DNA of 64,000 bases from Bimuria novae-zelandiae CBS 107.79 (lineage: Eukaryota > Ascomycota > Dothideomycetes > Pleosporales > Didymosphaeriaceae). The notes under the pieces were generated by a model. The model saw only the letters and a list, made by a program, of their open reading frames with translations. It searched no databases and was not told the origin of the DNA. Below, piece by piece: positions 1 to 12,463 of the stretch. The translations under genes and the position numbers were made by a program. The stretch is from NCBI GenBank assembly GCA_010015655.1, contig ML976673.1:810615-874614 (forward strand), given 5' to 3'. The stretch's first letter is position 1, and each line of letters begins with the position of its first letter.

Positions 1-1858
1 CCTGCCGTCAGGTCCCACGTTTGGATCAGTCGCGTTGTTCCGGGTCAAAGCTTGCCGTGCGACCGGTCGTTGATTGGCAATGTCAAATGTCTGGACATAC
101 GGCTCGGATCGGGTTGCACCTCCGTGTCGGGGTTGTGTAGATGGCGTGACAAAGATTAAATGATTGTTGTTGTTGTTGGGATAGACGTCCATAGGCACTG
201 GCTCAAGATAGTTCGCCGTGTGGTGAGGGTCGGTCAGTCGATGCAGTTTGCCAGCACTGATTCTTCGGGTTTGAATACCAACGATATTCGTCTTGGCACT
301 GAGTTCTGACGTTGACAACACAATCACGGAATTGTTCGCTAGGGTAACTCCATAGGAGGCACCGGATGGCGAGATAGCGATGCTTTCTATTGCCGCAGTC
401 AAATGAGGAAGATGTTGTTGTTCTCCGGTTGCAAGCTGCCAGATGTTGATAACAGTCTCATCACCACCAGAGATCAGATAATTGCCTACGCCGATCAGTC
501 AAGAAGCCCCTTCGTGTAGGATCACGTAGCTTACCATCTAGCGACCATTTGAGCGATCTCACAGCACTTCTATGCCAGTGTAATCTCCTTGGTGCCAGGC
601 TCTCCAGCCCGACCTTCTTCTCTGATTTCTCCTTCAGACTCCTTTCAACAGCGACGAATTTCGTGATGACATCATCGAAGAGATGGATCGCACCTTCATC
701 GTCTCCCACTGCAAGATCAAGATGATCGTGGACTTCCGCCAGAGCTTTGTCGTTTCCATCTGGCATTGGTACAAATGCGTGGAAGGTGGTAACGCGCCTC
801 GACATCTCGAACTCGCGGAACGTGTATTCGAACTCCTGCAACGCGGTTTTATTGCGCTTCTGACGCTTCCCGACTATCATGGAATTTGCCGTACTCAGAA
901 CTACAAGCTTTCCTTGTAGTAGAACTTGCATCCCCGTGATAGGTCGACTGTTCTGCAGTATTTGCTTGACCTCAGTCTTAGATGCCTCCTCCCCAGTGTA
1001 CAAGGCATGCACGCTGACAATGTGCTTGTCTTTGACCTCTTCGTGGGTAAAAACCAGATCCCGAGCAACACTAGGCTGCTCAACAACAACCAGATGTTTT
1101 GCGTTCGATCCGAATTCCCAACGACCAAGCTTCGAGCCATCGGTCCAGTTCCAGAGCGATATGTTACCAGCTGAGCTCGCCACGTAAACAAGATCCCGGT
1201 TCGTAGATGAGAGAGCATAGGCTAAAGCCACACTAGAAGAGCTGAGGGGCAATGACCGGACCAACAGCGAGGTGTCGACTGCGTATACGTCCAATGCTCT
1301 GAGTTTGCCGAGTAGCAAATATTTCTCGTCAGGCGAAAACACGGGATCTTGAGGCAGGAACCAGCCTCCTTGAGGGGCAGATATTGACCAGGGGTCAGAT
1401 TGACGCCCTTTCCTCTTGGGCTCCTTGTCTTTTGGTGCCGCCAATACTTGGGTTTCCGTCGCGCCTTCGGATTTTGCTGAAGCAACATCTTCTGTTTCGT
1501 CGTTCTGCTCCACCGATCCCTTTACAGCGGGCGCGGCCTGTTTCGCAGCTTTTCGTGCCTTTGCTTGCGCCTTGTCCTTCGTTTGCGAGCTCGACGGCGT
1601 ACCGGTAGCGGGGTTCGGGGGAGTGCCATTCGTCTGCACATTCTTCGGCGTCGACTTATCCTTCCGGTCTGACTTCACTTCTGGGGTTACGATAGGTGTA
1701 GGCGTCGATTTCTGCTCAAGCGCCGCGCTCGATTTCTTCGAGGGTGTCACTGTCCCATTTGCGACTGGTTTGCTCTTTCCCGTTTTCGCCTTCTTCCTCT
1801 GCGCCTCTGCACCTTCCCTCTTCCGTTTCAGCTGCGCTGCACCATTGGCGTCGACCAT
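1..1858 (-). CDS. NAN1: U3 snoRNP WD-repeat protein Utp17/NAN1 (WDR75-like), partial
   Basis: This is a nucleolar WD-repeat protein of the t-UTP/UtpA subcomplex of the small-subunit processome, needed for pre-18S rRNA synthesis and processing (family knowledge). The start is the ATG at 1858-1856, giving MVDANGAAQ; an upstream in-frame ATG at 1987 would add a non-conserved leader. The first ~140 residues are a Lys/Ala/Thr-rich low-complexity tail, followed by beta-propeller sequence with WD-like strands (WSISAPQGGWF, LVYVASSAGNISLWNW, HWHRSAVRSLKWSLDG). One 49-nt intron at 486-534 (GTAAGC...TAG) restores the frame to NYLISGGDETVINIWQLA. Exon 2 (485-1) stays open to the window edge, so the C-terminal part is missing; 603 codons are visible. 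It is divergent from RPB10, with a 294-bp gap. Confidence 0.88.
486..534 (-). other. Intron of the NAN1 homologue
   Basis: The donor GTAAGC begins at 534, a CTGAT branch-like site lies shortly before the end, and the acceptor TAG ends at 486. Length is 49 nt. Splicing rejoins the WD-repeat frame. Confidence 0.85.
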
Positions 1859-2152
1859 ATTTACAACTTCTGACCCAGAAGTCAGTCGAAAAAAGAACAC
1901 AGGGTGAGAATGAACGTTGCGCCTCCGTACGCGCAGTTCGCCAAAAGTTCGAGATAATTTTCGAAGCAGGTGGTCCAAGCTTGTCACCGCTCCGCCGCTA
2001 GCGCTTCTTGGCTACCGCGGCCTCTCTCGAATTTCTTTGACGACTGTCGCGACGAGCCACCAAAGCGCTTCACATACTTCGAGGCCCCGCGATTCTCAAT
2101 TTTCCAGTCGTACCACTCGAAACGTCCTAAAACAAACCGCCGAACCTCCACC
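1859..2152. promoter_or_regulatory. Shared divergent promoter region, NAN1/RPB10
   Basis: These 294 bp separate the start codons of two divergently transcribed genes, one for ribosome biogenesis and one for an RNA polymerase subunit, so both promoters must lie here or overlap the genes. No clear TATA box is visible. The shared use is inferred from layout only. Confidence 0.5.
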
Positions 2153-2587
2153 ATGATCATCCCCATCCGTTGCTTCTCCTGCGGCAAGGCACGCGCCTCC
2201 CACTTCTCCCCGCGCAAAGTCCACTTCAGCTAACGCGCGCAACAGGTCGTCGGCGATCTCTGGGAGCAGTACCTCGACAAGATCGACAGCGGCATGACGG
2301 ACGTGTATGCTCCCCTCTCCTCCACATCCTCCTTCCACCTCCCTACTATTCCTCCGTCTGCGAACTACGCACCACACAACACCTTACAGTACTAACCACA
2401 CCCTCCGGGGCACAGTGAAGCCATCGACGCCCTCGACCTCCGCCGCTACTGCTGCCGCCGCATGATCCTCACGCACGTCGACCTCATCGAGAAGCTCCTC
2501 AAGTACGTCCACTGCCCCGAGACTTATGAGTTCCGCCGCGACTTCCACAAGAACCGGCTCCAGACCGCCACCCGGCAGCGTCCTTGA
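2153..2587 (+). CDS. RPB10: RNA polymerase I/II/III common subunit RPABC5 (Rpb10)
   Basis: This is the small zinc-binding subunit shared by all three nuclear RNA polymerases. Exons are 2153-2188, 2246-2304 and 2416-2587. The spliced product begins [12 protein letters not shown] and continues [11 protein letters not shown], then [16 protein letters not shown] and [13 protein letters not shown], which are the invariant Rpb10 motifs. The Cys pairs of the CX2C and CCRR motifs are all present. Intron 1 (2189-2245) uses a GC donor (AAG|GCACGC) with a GCTAAC branch and CAG acceptor. Intron 2 (2305-2415) is GT-AG with a TACTAAC branch. The product is 88 aa against a usual 67-75; the extra C-terminal residues (HCPETYEF... 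to TATRQRP) are not conserved, so the true 3' end may involve another splice. Confidence 0.9.
2189..2245 (+). other. GC-AG intron of RPB10
   Basis: This 57-nt intron lies between the codons for CGK and VVGD. The donor is AAG|GCACGC, not GT, and no GT in the region restores the conserved protein. A GCTAAC branch site sits 12 nt before the CAG acceptor. Confidence 0.8.
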
Positions 2588-3034
2588 GCCTCCCACCACC
2601 TCTCATAGTCATGTCTTCCCTCATATCCGTGTCTTCCCTCTTTCCTCCAAGAACACGAGAATCGCTCTTGAAGTCGCATTCGGTGTTGTTGGATTCCATG
2701 TGGTCATTTCTTTGGTCTTTCTTTGTGTGATGATTGAATGTTCCGGCCAGGAACTAACGATCATGACGCAGATATAACGCGAGCGAGAGAGAACAGGCGA
2801 AGGCGATGAGGAGGGCATGATACCTAGAAATGGACGGGATATGGCGTTCAAAACTTGCATGGACGGCGTTCTGGGATGCGGGGGAATGAGTGCTTCGATC
2901 CGGCTTTCGAGATACCAATACTACAAGCTTACAAGCTTTATCTTTTGTGACCAGAGCAAACCGCAGTCTGAGGACAGTCATTTTTAGCTGATGTCTTCTA
3001 GGAAAACGCATTATCCAGCTGGTTCATCAGGTTC
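2588..3034. other. Intergenic 3' region between RPB10 and the kelch gene
   Basis: These 447 bp lie between two convergent genes and probably hold both 3' UTRs and terminators. Open frames here are short and show no family resemblance. I see no RNA gene or repeat. Confidence 0.5.
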
Positions 3035-4396
3035 TTATCGTTCCGCAGTAATCAGCCACCCATCGCTCAGGACCCTTCCTTTAGCGTTCACGCCTCCCCA
3101 TACTACCACACTCGCACCATCGACCTCCGTCCCTCTTGCCGCAGCGAAACCATCCCTCGAGCCGAATCCTTTCATCACACTGTCCTTCTCCTGCGTTACT
3201 TCCTCACCCCTCGTATCAGTATATCTGCATCCCACCTCAGCCCAATGCGCCTCATGCGTCTCCCTCTTCAATCCTGCTCTTGCATTGTCCTTGACCACAG
3301 CGGCGCTAGCTCGCTCAGACGGTAACTGGAACGCCCACAAATCGTCTAGCAGGGTATTCGTGTTATCCGGCCCCGGCGCAGAGCCCCCGAAGAGAAGCAG
3401 ATAGTATCTCCCCTGCCCGGTCGTGACGCCCTCTAGCCTAGCCGCGAACCGCGGCGAAGGCGCTAGACTCGTCGAACCAACCGCTACCGAGGGCTCCGAC
3501 ACAGTGTCCCACGCCCAACCGCCTACGAGCGGTGTCGTCCCGCCCTCAGCATGTTGGTACACGAGCGAGACATCGAGGACCTGCGTTTTCGCGCTCGCAC
3601 CGCCTTCTGTCTTCCCGCCAAACAGGTACAGACTACTTCCCACGAGCGCAAGACTGGCCCCCTCGGCCGGCGCGCCCTCGGACGTAGGCAGATTCGACCA
3701 CGTCCGCGTGCGCACATCAAACGCGAGCGCATCTTTCGCCAGCTCCCCCATCTCCGTCTCCCTCCCCCCTAACACGAACATCGTGCCCCAGGTATCTGGA
3801 TCAGCCGGCTCCGGCACGACTTTCGCCGGGTCGGCAGGTTGCTGCGGCGCTGTCTCCTGGTACGTGACGTCTTTGGGTCCCGGCAGCTCACTTGCCGCCG
3901 CTGCGTGCTTTGTTCTCTGCGCAGGCACTGCGCTCTCCGGCGCGGGGTCAAGGTATGACCATGTACTCAGCAGCGTGTGGAACACCCACACCCTGCCCTT
4001 CTCCTCTTGCGCACCTATTCCGCCGAAGATGTATATGCTGTCTCCAATCACCACGCTCGAGTGCCCTTTGCGCGGGGCGGGGACGTCGCCGCCGGAGACT
4101 TCTGGACGCGCCTTGATGGTCGTGTAGTCTGCTTCGAGGACGCCGGACGAGGGCAGGATGACGACGTGCATGTCATTGTCTGCGAGTTCGCCGGGTGCGG
4201 TTTCTCCGCCGAAGATGTATGCGCGGCCTTTGACGACGGAGAGGCTGTGGTGGACGCGAGGGAGGGGCACGGAGCCGATGCGCGTGAGGCTTGCTTTGAG
4301 GGGTAACGTCGGATGTGTGATGCCTTTGACTAGAGCAGCGGCACCATAGAGCAAGTTCTCGGCTGCGTAGAGAGCACCTGTTGCTGCGGGTTCCAT
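3035..4396 (-). CDS. Kelch-repeat beta-propeller protein
   Basis: A single-exon gene of 453 aa starting at the ATG at 4396-4394. At least six kelch blades can be seen, each with a hydrophobic strand followed by a Gly pair: residues ~55-67 (HHSLSVVKGRAYIFGGE), ~112-126 (GHSSVVIGDSIYIFGG), ~205-213 (MFVLGGRE), ~250-262 (SLALVGSSLYLFGGK), ~335-345 (YYLLLFGGSAP) and ~430-437 (VVVWGG). Kelch propellers are interaction scaffolds. There is no BTB, F-box or coiled-coil partner domain and no convincing signal peptide, so the specific role cannot be read. It is convergent with RPB10. The 'galactose oxidase' label often given to such proteins is not supported, because no copper-ligand pattern is apparent. 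Confidence 0.85.
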   Translation of the reverse strand: MEPAATGALYAAENLLYGAAALVKGITHPTLPLKASLTRIGSVPLPRVHHSLSVVKGRAYIFGGETAPGELADNDMHVVILPSSGVLEADYTTIKARPEVSGGDVPAPRKGHSSVVIGDSIYIFGGIGAQEEKGRVWVFHTLLSTWSYLDPAPESAVPAQRTKHAAAASELPGPKDVTYQETAPQQPADPAKVVPEPADPDTWGTMFVLGGRETEMGELAKDALAFDVRTRTWSNLPTSEGAPAEGASLALVGSSLYLFGGKTEGGASAKTQVLDVSLVYQHAEGGTTPLVGGWAWDTVSEPSVAVGSTSLAPSPRFAARLEGVTTGQGRYYLLLFGGSAPGPDNTNTLLDDLWAFQLPSERASAAVVKDNARAGLKRETHEAHWAEVGCRYTDTRGEEVTQEKDSVMKGFGSRDGFAAARGTEVDGASVVVWGGVNAKGRVLSDGWLITAER

Positions 4397-4886
4397 AGCT
4401 ACAGAGTTGGTGTGGTTAGACAGACGTCGATTGGGAGTCTAACAGCGTTAGAGTCGGGAGGCTGCAATTGATTCTAGCACGCAGTATACAGGTGAAGAAA
4501 ATAGGAAGGTTGTGTGTATAGAGTGTGGTTATTGTTGCTTGCAGCTGGATCGAGCTGGTGCGCGCTAACTATGACGTAGCTGGTGCATCCCTGCATCCCC
4601 GCATCCACTTGTGGAGTGAGGTACGCGTAAATCAACATAAATGCTTAGCGATCTCGTCGACTCATTATAAACGCTTTTCAGACAGAGAGCGAGTCACCAG
4701 AACTACTGAGAGCTTTGTGTGGCGCCGTCATGAAGAGTCAGATAGTCATTATTTGATTCGACTTGTTGCCGAGACCGCACTAAGTTCAAGTTGTCGTGAA
4801 TCTCGATAGTGGTGTGAGTTGAATGGTATGCTGATCGTTCCGGGTGGCTCCAAGCCGGTTGTTTCCCAGAATTACGTGCCACACGA
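4397..4886. other. Intergenic region, kelch 5' side to ADCK2-like 3' side
   Basis: These 490 bp hold the presumed promoter of the minus-strand kelch gene and the 3' UTR of the kinase-like gene. No coding, RNA or repeat feature could be supported. Confidence 0.4.
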
Positions 4887-7115
4887 CTAAAGATTAGGCG
4901 ATAATTGATCATACTTCACGCATCTCTCGACCTGACAGAGGTTAGTATAAGTAAAGTTACCTCGGCGAGGACCTTGCTTACGGATTCTACAGATGCTTGG
5001 AGGAAGCTGCGAGCTTCAAGACCTGCCCACACTTTGAGCATCGAGAAGTCGCCGCCGCGAATCATAGCTGAGCCGCTCTGAGCGCCCATTTGTCGCAATA
5101 TAGGGAGTGCCCTGGAAAGGAGTCAGCACATGGAAGGGAAATGTCTGACGATTCTGCTTACCCAGCAAACAAATCCAGATTTGGGTTCAGGCTTCGGCCA
5201 ATGCCTTCCAACAACAAGATGCTTAAGACCACGTTGACGAAGTCACCTTCGAGGCGCACATGGTGATTTCGTACCATTGATAACACCTCGTTGAGAATAT
5301 CGCCAATCTTGATGTTGCCTAGAGCGAATGTACGGCTCTTGACACTAAGGACTAGATGCTGCATGCGCAGTGCAAACACTTCTTTGTCGATGACGGCCTC
5401 GGGCTGTCTGCACCTTTCGACCATGAGATGGCCAGCCTTGTAGCCATCAAATTCGGCGACCGCTTTGAAAAGATCTAGGAAGTTGGTTCGGTTGAGTGCG
5501 TTGAGCTCGGTGACCAAACCCGTGTCGATGAAAATGATCTGCGGTCTGTACCCTTCATTGTCGATCTCCTGAAGCATCTTCTTCCACTCCTGGGGCTCAT
5601 TCTTGTGCGGACGCAGTCGTCTAAGCACCTCTTCCGTAACATCTGGGGAATCTTTCGGCCCCGTTGTGCGATCTTCTTTGCGAGTGAAGAGCCCCACGTC
5701 TAGTTGCTGGGGTTTGTAGAAGCGCACCATGATGTTGCCAGGATGCAAATCGGCATGGATGAAATTGTCGATTAGCACCATGGTGAGGAAGGCATTGAGC
5801 CCTTCGTTGGCGAGGTCTTCCTGGAAAGGTCCGCCACCGTTGTGAAGGAAGTCTTCTAAGGGTATTCCCTGAGCAAACTCTTCGATCAGGACATTCCGCG
5901 TCGTGTACTCGGTGTAGGGGTATGGGAACCATGCGGTGTTACGGTCCTTGAAATGTTGTCGGAACAGCGCCAAATTGGCGGCTTCAATGCGCAGGTCGAG
6001 CTGTAACCTCATCATTTCTCCGAATTGCGCAACCTCATCTGGGAATGAGAACCACTCCATGGTCGGTATGGCGTTGATTACAGCAGCAAAGAAGCCCAAA
6101 ATGCGCAAGTCCCTGCGCACGATTCGTTCTACATGCGGGTGCAGCACCTTGATCGCGACGTGGCTGGACGGCACCCTATGTGGTATGGTCTTAAGTGTGA
6201 CATCGACATTCTTCCTGATCCGCTGGCGCAAGTTTTGAGGCTGTTGCTCAATGTCCTGCTCCAGTGTGGCAAGATCTGGCTTCAACTTGGCTTTGTAGAC
6301 TTGTGCGATAGCGCCCACACCCAGCGGTTGCTCATCGAACTCGTCGAATATATCTTCGAAGCGACGGCCGTTGAAAGCTTCTTCAACGGTCTTCTTCGTC
6401 CGCTCGAGCGAATGCGCAGGCGCGTGGGAATGGAGGGCAGACATGGTCTTGCACATTTCGGTGGGAAAGATGTCAGATCGAGAAGCGGCCCATTGTCCAA
6501 GCTACACAGCAGTTAGCTACGGTCAGAGAATTAACATGTAGAACGCACCTTGATGAAGGCAGCACCCGCCCGTTCCATGCTCGAAACCAGGAAGCCGTAC
6601 CACCACAAAGTGCCGCTTCTCTCGTTGTCTCTGCCTGGCTGCCTCTGGCCGAGCCATATCGCTGGTATTGTGACTATCACAGGAACGAAGATGACGACGA
6701 GGTGCAGGAAGCGGAAGCCGGTACAGATGGGTTCAATGATGTATAGATCCAGGAAGAAGTAGACGCTTTTCCGGTACTTTGTAGAGTCTTTTAACGCATC
6801 CGGTACCTGCTCGTTCAATTCTTTCCTCGACGCTTCTAGCATGGCCTCTTCATGCGTCTTGTCTCCAATATCCGTCTCATCATTGCTTATTTCAACAAAT
6901 GCGAGAGGGCTTAGGACTGCGCCTCCGGCCGCTGCTGCGCCGGCGCCCGACCATAGTATTCTGTTACGCGGGAATCGTGGGGTAGCAATGCGTCCGCGAA
7001 GGAAGGACGAGGTGCTGGAAGTGAAGCTGCGCGTCGAGGTCTGTGACGCAAAGGGCGCGCTCTGTCGGAATCCTTGACGGAGACATTGGCGGCCAAGCCA
7101 AAAGGCCGTCCTCAT
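4887..7115 (-). CDS. ABC1/UbiB-family kinase-like protein, ADCK2/Cqd1 type, mitochondrial
   Basis: Four exons: 7115-6549, 6501-5162, 5111-4982 and 4931-4887. They sum to 2082 nt (693 aa) and all phases agree. The N-terminus (MRTAFWLGRQCLRQGF..., rich in Arg/Ser, no acids) looks like a mitochondrial presequence, and a hydrophobic segment follows (LVVIFVPVIVTIPAIWLG). Family motifs in order: KLGQW made across the first splice (KxGQ), QPLGVGAIAQVYKA (nucleotide loop), VAIKVLHP, NFIHADLHPGNIMV and IIFIDTGLV (DTG replacing DFG). The family includes Coq8 and Cqd1/Cqd2, which act in coenzyme Q synthesis or distribution at the inner membrane. The assignment to the ADCK2/Cqd1 branch rests on the overall pattern. 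Introns are 47, 50 and 50 nt. Confidence 0.88.
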
Positions 7116-7374
7116 GATACTGGCGAGGGGATACGGCAGATACGGAAGGTGGCCATGAATAGTTGGGACGACTTCGCGTCGCTGTCACAGGGCTGCCGCG
7201 GTCCGCAATGGCCCGACGTCATGATGCGGAAGGCAACTAACCATATTGGGTAAGACGGCATCTACATCTTCTTCGGCTAAGATCATCCGAGGTATCTGGA
7301 ACCAACACATGGAATAATTATTTACGAAGCAAGATACAGACGCTAAGGCGAGAGATTGACACATCGCCTTACCT
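7116..7374. other. Short intergenic region between two minus-strand genes
   Basis: These 259 bp contain the promoter of the kinase-like gene and the 3' UTR of the monooxygenase. No further feature was seen. Confidence 0.4.
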
Positions 7375-9170
<1,796 letters not shown>

Positions 9171-9221
9171 TCAAAGTGTGTCAATTTGAGGAACCTAGCC
9201 CCACGAGATCTGCGACCTAAC

Positions 9222-9229
9222 TATATATA
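9222..9229 (-). promoter_or_regulatory. TATA-like box upstream of the monooxygenase
   Basis: The sequence TATATATA lies about 80 bp upstream of the minus-strand start codon at 9143. Position and sequence suit a core promoter; no transcript evidence is available. Confidence 0.4.
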
Positions 9230-10410
9230 CAACCTTGCGCGTTGCCTCGGCGCAACACCCCTACATCCGCGGACTACACCCTAATTCTCCACCTTCACGG
9301 GCACCAGAGCCTCTCGAACCCACCCAAGCGCTAGATCTCGCACTAGGAACCCTCTAAGGGCATGTTAATCCTCTCCTTCTGTCCCCCAGACCCATTCACC
9401 CGTAACCTGCATCCATACACGCGTGCGCGGATCGCGTCCGCAGACCCAAGCTGTACAGCTATCCGACTATCTGGCGTCATAGATGCGATGGGTCACCCCC
9501 GCATACCATACTACACGGTAGTACACACTACCAGCATGCGGGGTACCGGTACCCCGCGGTCATTATCGCCTCGCCAAAACCAAATCCTTGCTATATCCAC
9601 CAACGACTAGGGGCGTGTAGATTGCTCGACTTTCCTGTTCGGGACGTCCCGGTGTGCAACGGGTTAGCTCAGGTTTTCCTTTATCATCATCAGCGACCTG
9701 AACAGATCAAGCGACACACGGCGACTAAGAAAGACGATGATTACAGAAGCAAAAGGGCACACTCAAATAAAATATAGAAATAGGTCGGAGATGCTGGCTG
9801 GCGGAGGGCGCAGAAGGCGGTTGTTGGGCGGTAGCGAAGGTGGATGCCATCAAGCTCAGAGCGTACGGCATTTTGGGACCGGAGATGGTCCGTCGACGGC
9901 ATGGGGATGCGCCAGGGCTGGACCAAGGGAAATTTGAGTTTAGGCTTGTTTACGAGGGCGAGGGGAGTGGATTTGTCAAGGATGTCGAGCAGGAATGCTT
10001 GGGTTGGGGTGTCGCGGGGCTGGATGCTGCGGAGCCGGACAGTGCGATTGTGGATCGGGCAACGACGGCGGAACAGTAGCCAGAATTTAGGGGTTGTTAC
10101 GGGAGGAGTTTTCCGAAGATTTTCTCATGCTGGTTCCGTGGGCAGGGTTCTCAGGGTCTGAGAACGTGGATTCGTGCATGGAGTGGTCGAGCACACCGTC
10201 GTCACGATCATCAGTGAGCTCCTTCTCGTCTAGTAGACTACTGACTGTCTCCTTAGAGCTCGTCACACCATAATAATACGCTCCAATAGAAAGCACGTTG
10301 CGCGGCTGAAATTCTTCTCCCCAGTGCTGCATGCTCGCTCGTTTCATTCAAAACAAGATATGTAACTGTGGTGAGACCTATCTTTGTGTTTCTCTTCCCA
10401 GCGCCATTTT
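9230..10410. other. Intergenic region with only unsupported small ORFs
   Basis: About 1.2 kb upstream of the monooxygenase and downstream of the HNH locus. A minus-strand open frame at 10087-10347 (86 codons from an ATG at 10347, acidic, no known domain) and plus-strand frames at 9840-10160 have no recognisable homology. A palindrome-like GGGGTACCGGTACCCC lies near 9540. I support no gene here. Confidence 0.4.
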
Positions 10411-11388
10411 CTACTCAGCTTCATACTCATTCCATCCACTTGTGTCTGTATCCTCATCCGTATCCTTAGTCAAGTCCGACGTATCTGAATCGTCCCCCTC
10501 TCCCAGAATTTCGAAAGGACTCCCACTGCAAAAATTATCAATGTACTCCTGCCGGCCCAAAGCCTTACTAACCCTCTCCGCAAACTTCTTCGTCTCTTCT
10601 TCTCTAATATTCCCTTCCGCATCAAACGACGCCAACCTCCTCTTCAAAAACGCACCCTCTGGACCGATCTCCCCAATCTTCTCCACCAGCGCAACTAGCG
10701 CCGAGCGCCTGATCCACCTATCATCTCTATCCCACATCCCGACCGGAAACTTTGTGATGTCTTTCTCCCAAACTTCTGGATTGATCCGCCGCCGATAAAA
10801 CAGCATCATCAGCGCGTGGAGGTGCAAAACTCTCGCATCGGCCCGTATGCTAGTGTGTGACGGCCACGTAAGCTTCCTCCCGTGCAAGCCCTCTCCCCAT
10901 AAAGTCTTTTCATGCTCATTTAACCATCGCGTGAGCCGCTCCCCTACCTTAGACTCGTCCAGAACAACGACTTGAAACGTGTCCGTGTTGGTAGGGTCAG
11001 GCACGATAACAAGGGCTCCTTCATCCATCGCGCCTCTCACCAAGCAGTGCAGAAATAGCCCGTTGGTGAGCGAGTGCATGAACTCGTAACCGTGGTCTAG
11101 AGGCCGTCCGAACAGGTAAGCGGCTCGTTCTTCCCCCACGGAGAAAGGGACGATGTGTGACTGCCGGAGGCTGCCGCCGGATTAGTAACCGCCAAGCACG
11201 GGGCACCAGAGGAAGTCCGGATGGTAGCGGTAGAGCGACGGGGTCGTTTATGGCGCGGCGTATACGCGCATGAGACGCCAGCGGAAGGTGAAGACTTCAG
11301 GGGCATAGTCTATAGTATAGCTGGGGGTGGAGCTGGGAGGGCGGAGGATGAGGGCTGTTGCGGTGTGAAGCTGAGTGTTGTGTGGCAT
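10411..11388 (-). pseudogene. HNH-nuclease-like fungal protein with two in-frame TAA codons
   Basis: One reading frame runs from the ATG at 11388-11386 to the stop at 10411, 326 codons, broken by TAA at 11250-11248 and TAA at 11184-11182. The first part reads MPHNTQLHTATALIL, the middle piece contains FLWCPVLGGY, and after the second stop come SHIVPFSVGEE, YEFMHSLTNGLFLHCLV and ALVIVPDP. This order (WCP...G, then HIVP, then NGLFL, then VIVP) matches the fungal HNH_2-type module as I remember it. Conserved sequence on both sides of each stop argues for nonsense mutations; CAA to TAA is a RIP-type change. The alternative is a 105-nt phase-0 intron (GTATAC at 11265 to CAG at 11161, with a TACTAAT branch) that removes both stops but also the WCPVLG segment. 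The C-terminus is acidic. Confidence 0.65.
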
Positions 11389-12463
11389 TATTGCATGAAT
11401 CTTCTTTGCTCTGTTTTTGCGCTCGGAAGCACTGGGTGAAGATTCAGAAAAGGTAGTGGAAGCTGCGGATAGGAGGAGGATGGCAGCGATTTATTCCATG
11501 CTCTGATCGACTTTTCTGGTGTACCGTGGTTCGCAGCGACGAGGGGCTCAACAAAATCGCATGCGGAACTGCTACCAAACTCAACAACCGCACCGTACCT
11601 TATTAGTCTAGAGGTAGGTATAATTTAGTTAGGCCCGTGTGTTCTATTTAGCAGGGAAACAATAGAAATTTTTGCCTGTTATACTGTGTACCTATGCCAC
11701 GCTTGGCTGTTGCATGGCCGCCAAAAGGCATATGGAAGTGAAGAGAGAGAACGCTCGTCAACAAACAAGAGATGACAGGTACTAGAAAAAGGTTAAAGTC
11801 ATTTAACAAAAGTACTGAATTACCTTAACAGTCTCAAATCGAAGGTGGCCAATAAAGTGCTCGCCTCACTGTAATTGCCTGCCCCGCTGAGCCTCAGCCT
11901 TGTGAGCCTCCAGCGGTAATCTTGTACTTCACTTGAGCCTTCTTGGACCTCGTCGGGAATATCCTGTTTTCATCTGTAAGCACATCGCGCGCTAGTGTAG
12001 CTTGTAAGAGATGATTGCCTAGTGGTAACACGTTGCAAAGCTAGATTCAAGGAACTCCTCTACCTGAACCTCACTGAGATCTTCTCACGATCACACAATC
12101 GCATCATTTAAAAGCAACTCTATGAAAGGGCGTAAGAGAGGACTATGATTGCTGCTTTTGATTCGAGCATACTGCCGAATCTGATAAAGTACTACCCAAC
12201 GCCAAAGCTGTCCAAAGCTGTCCAAATCCGTTCATGTGCCGTCAGATATGCCAAGTCCAAGTGGAAAACAAGGGACCTAGTGCACTATCCAAGCCTCCAA
12301 ATATCAAAGAGCTCTTGTAGCCCACGCCATAATATTAACACCCCCAAAAACTGCCCCAGAGCTATCGTGGAGGGTCAAGACGCGAAGGTGCCGCAGTATG
12401 CCAATATGTACCGCAGCTCCCGGCACGTGTAGTGCCTTTCTCAGCCTGCAACCTCTCACTCGC
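11389..12463. other. Intergenic region
   Basis: About 1.1 kb between the HNH locus and the 3' end of the next minus-strand gene. It has a short AT-rich patch near 11600-11680. A tRNA-like A-box string (CTAGTGGTAACAC) near 12020 lacks a proper B box. A 95-codon plus-strand frame at 12145-12432 has no recognisable family. Confidence 0.35.

Noticed and set aside
1416..1907. 163-codon plus-strand open frame
   Set aside because: Antisense shadow of the low-complexity N-terminus of the NAN1 homologue; no independent family features.
3423..4127. 234-codon plus-strand open frame
   Set aside because: Antisense shadow of the kelch-repeat gene, Ser/Pro-rich as expected for such shadows.
4932..4960. 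29-nt intron in the last part of the ADCK2-like gene
   Set aside because: Too short; using the better GTAAGC donor at 4981 gives a 50-nt intron with the same acceptor and a consistent frame.
10087..10347. 86-codon minus-strand open frame as a gene
   Set aside because: It has an ATG and acidic residues but no family features, promoter or splice evidence.
12010..12055. tRNA-like A box CTAGTGGTAACAC followed by AGATTCAAGGA
   Set aside because: Arms do not pair into a cloverleaf and no acceptor stem is visible.
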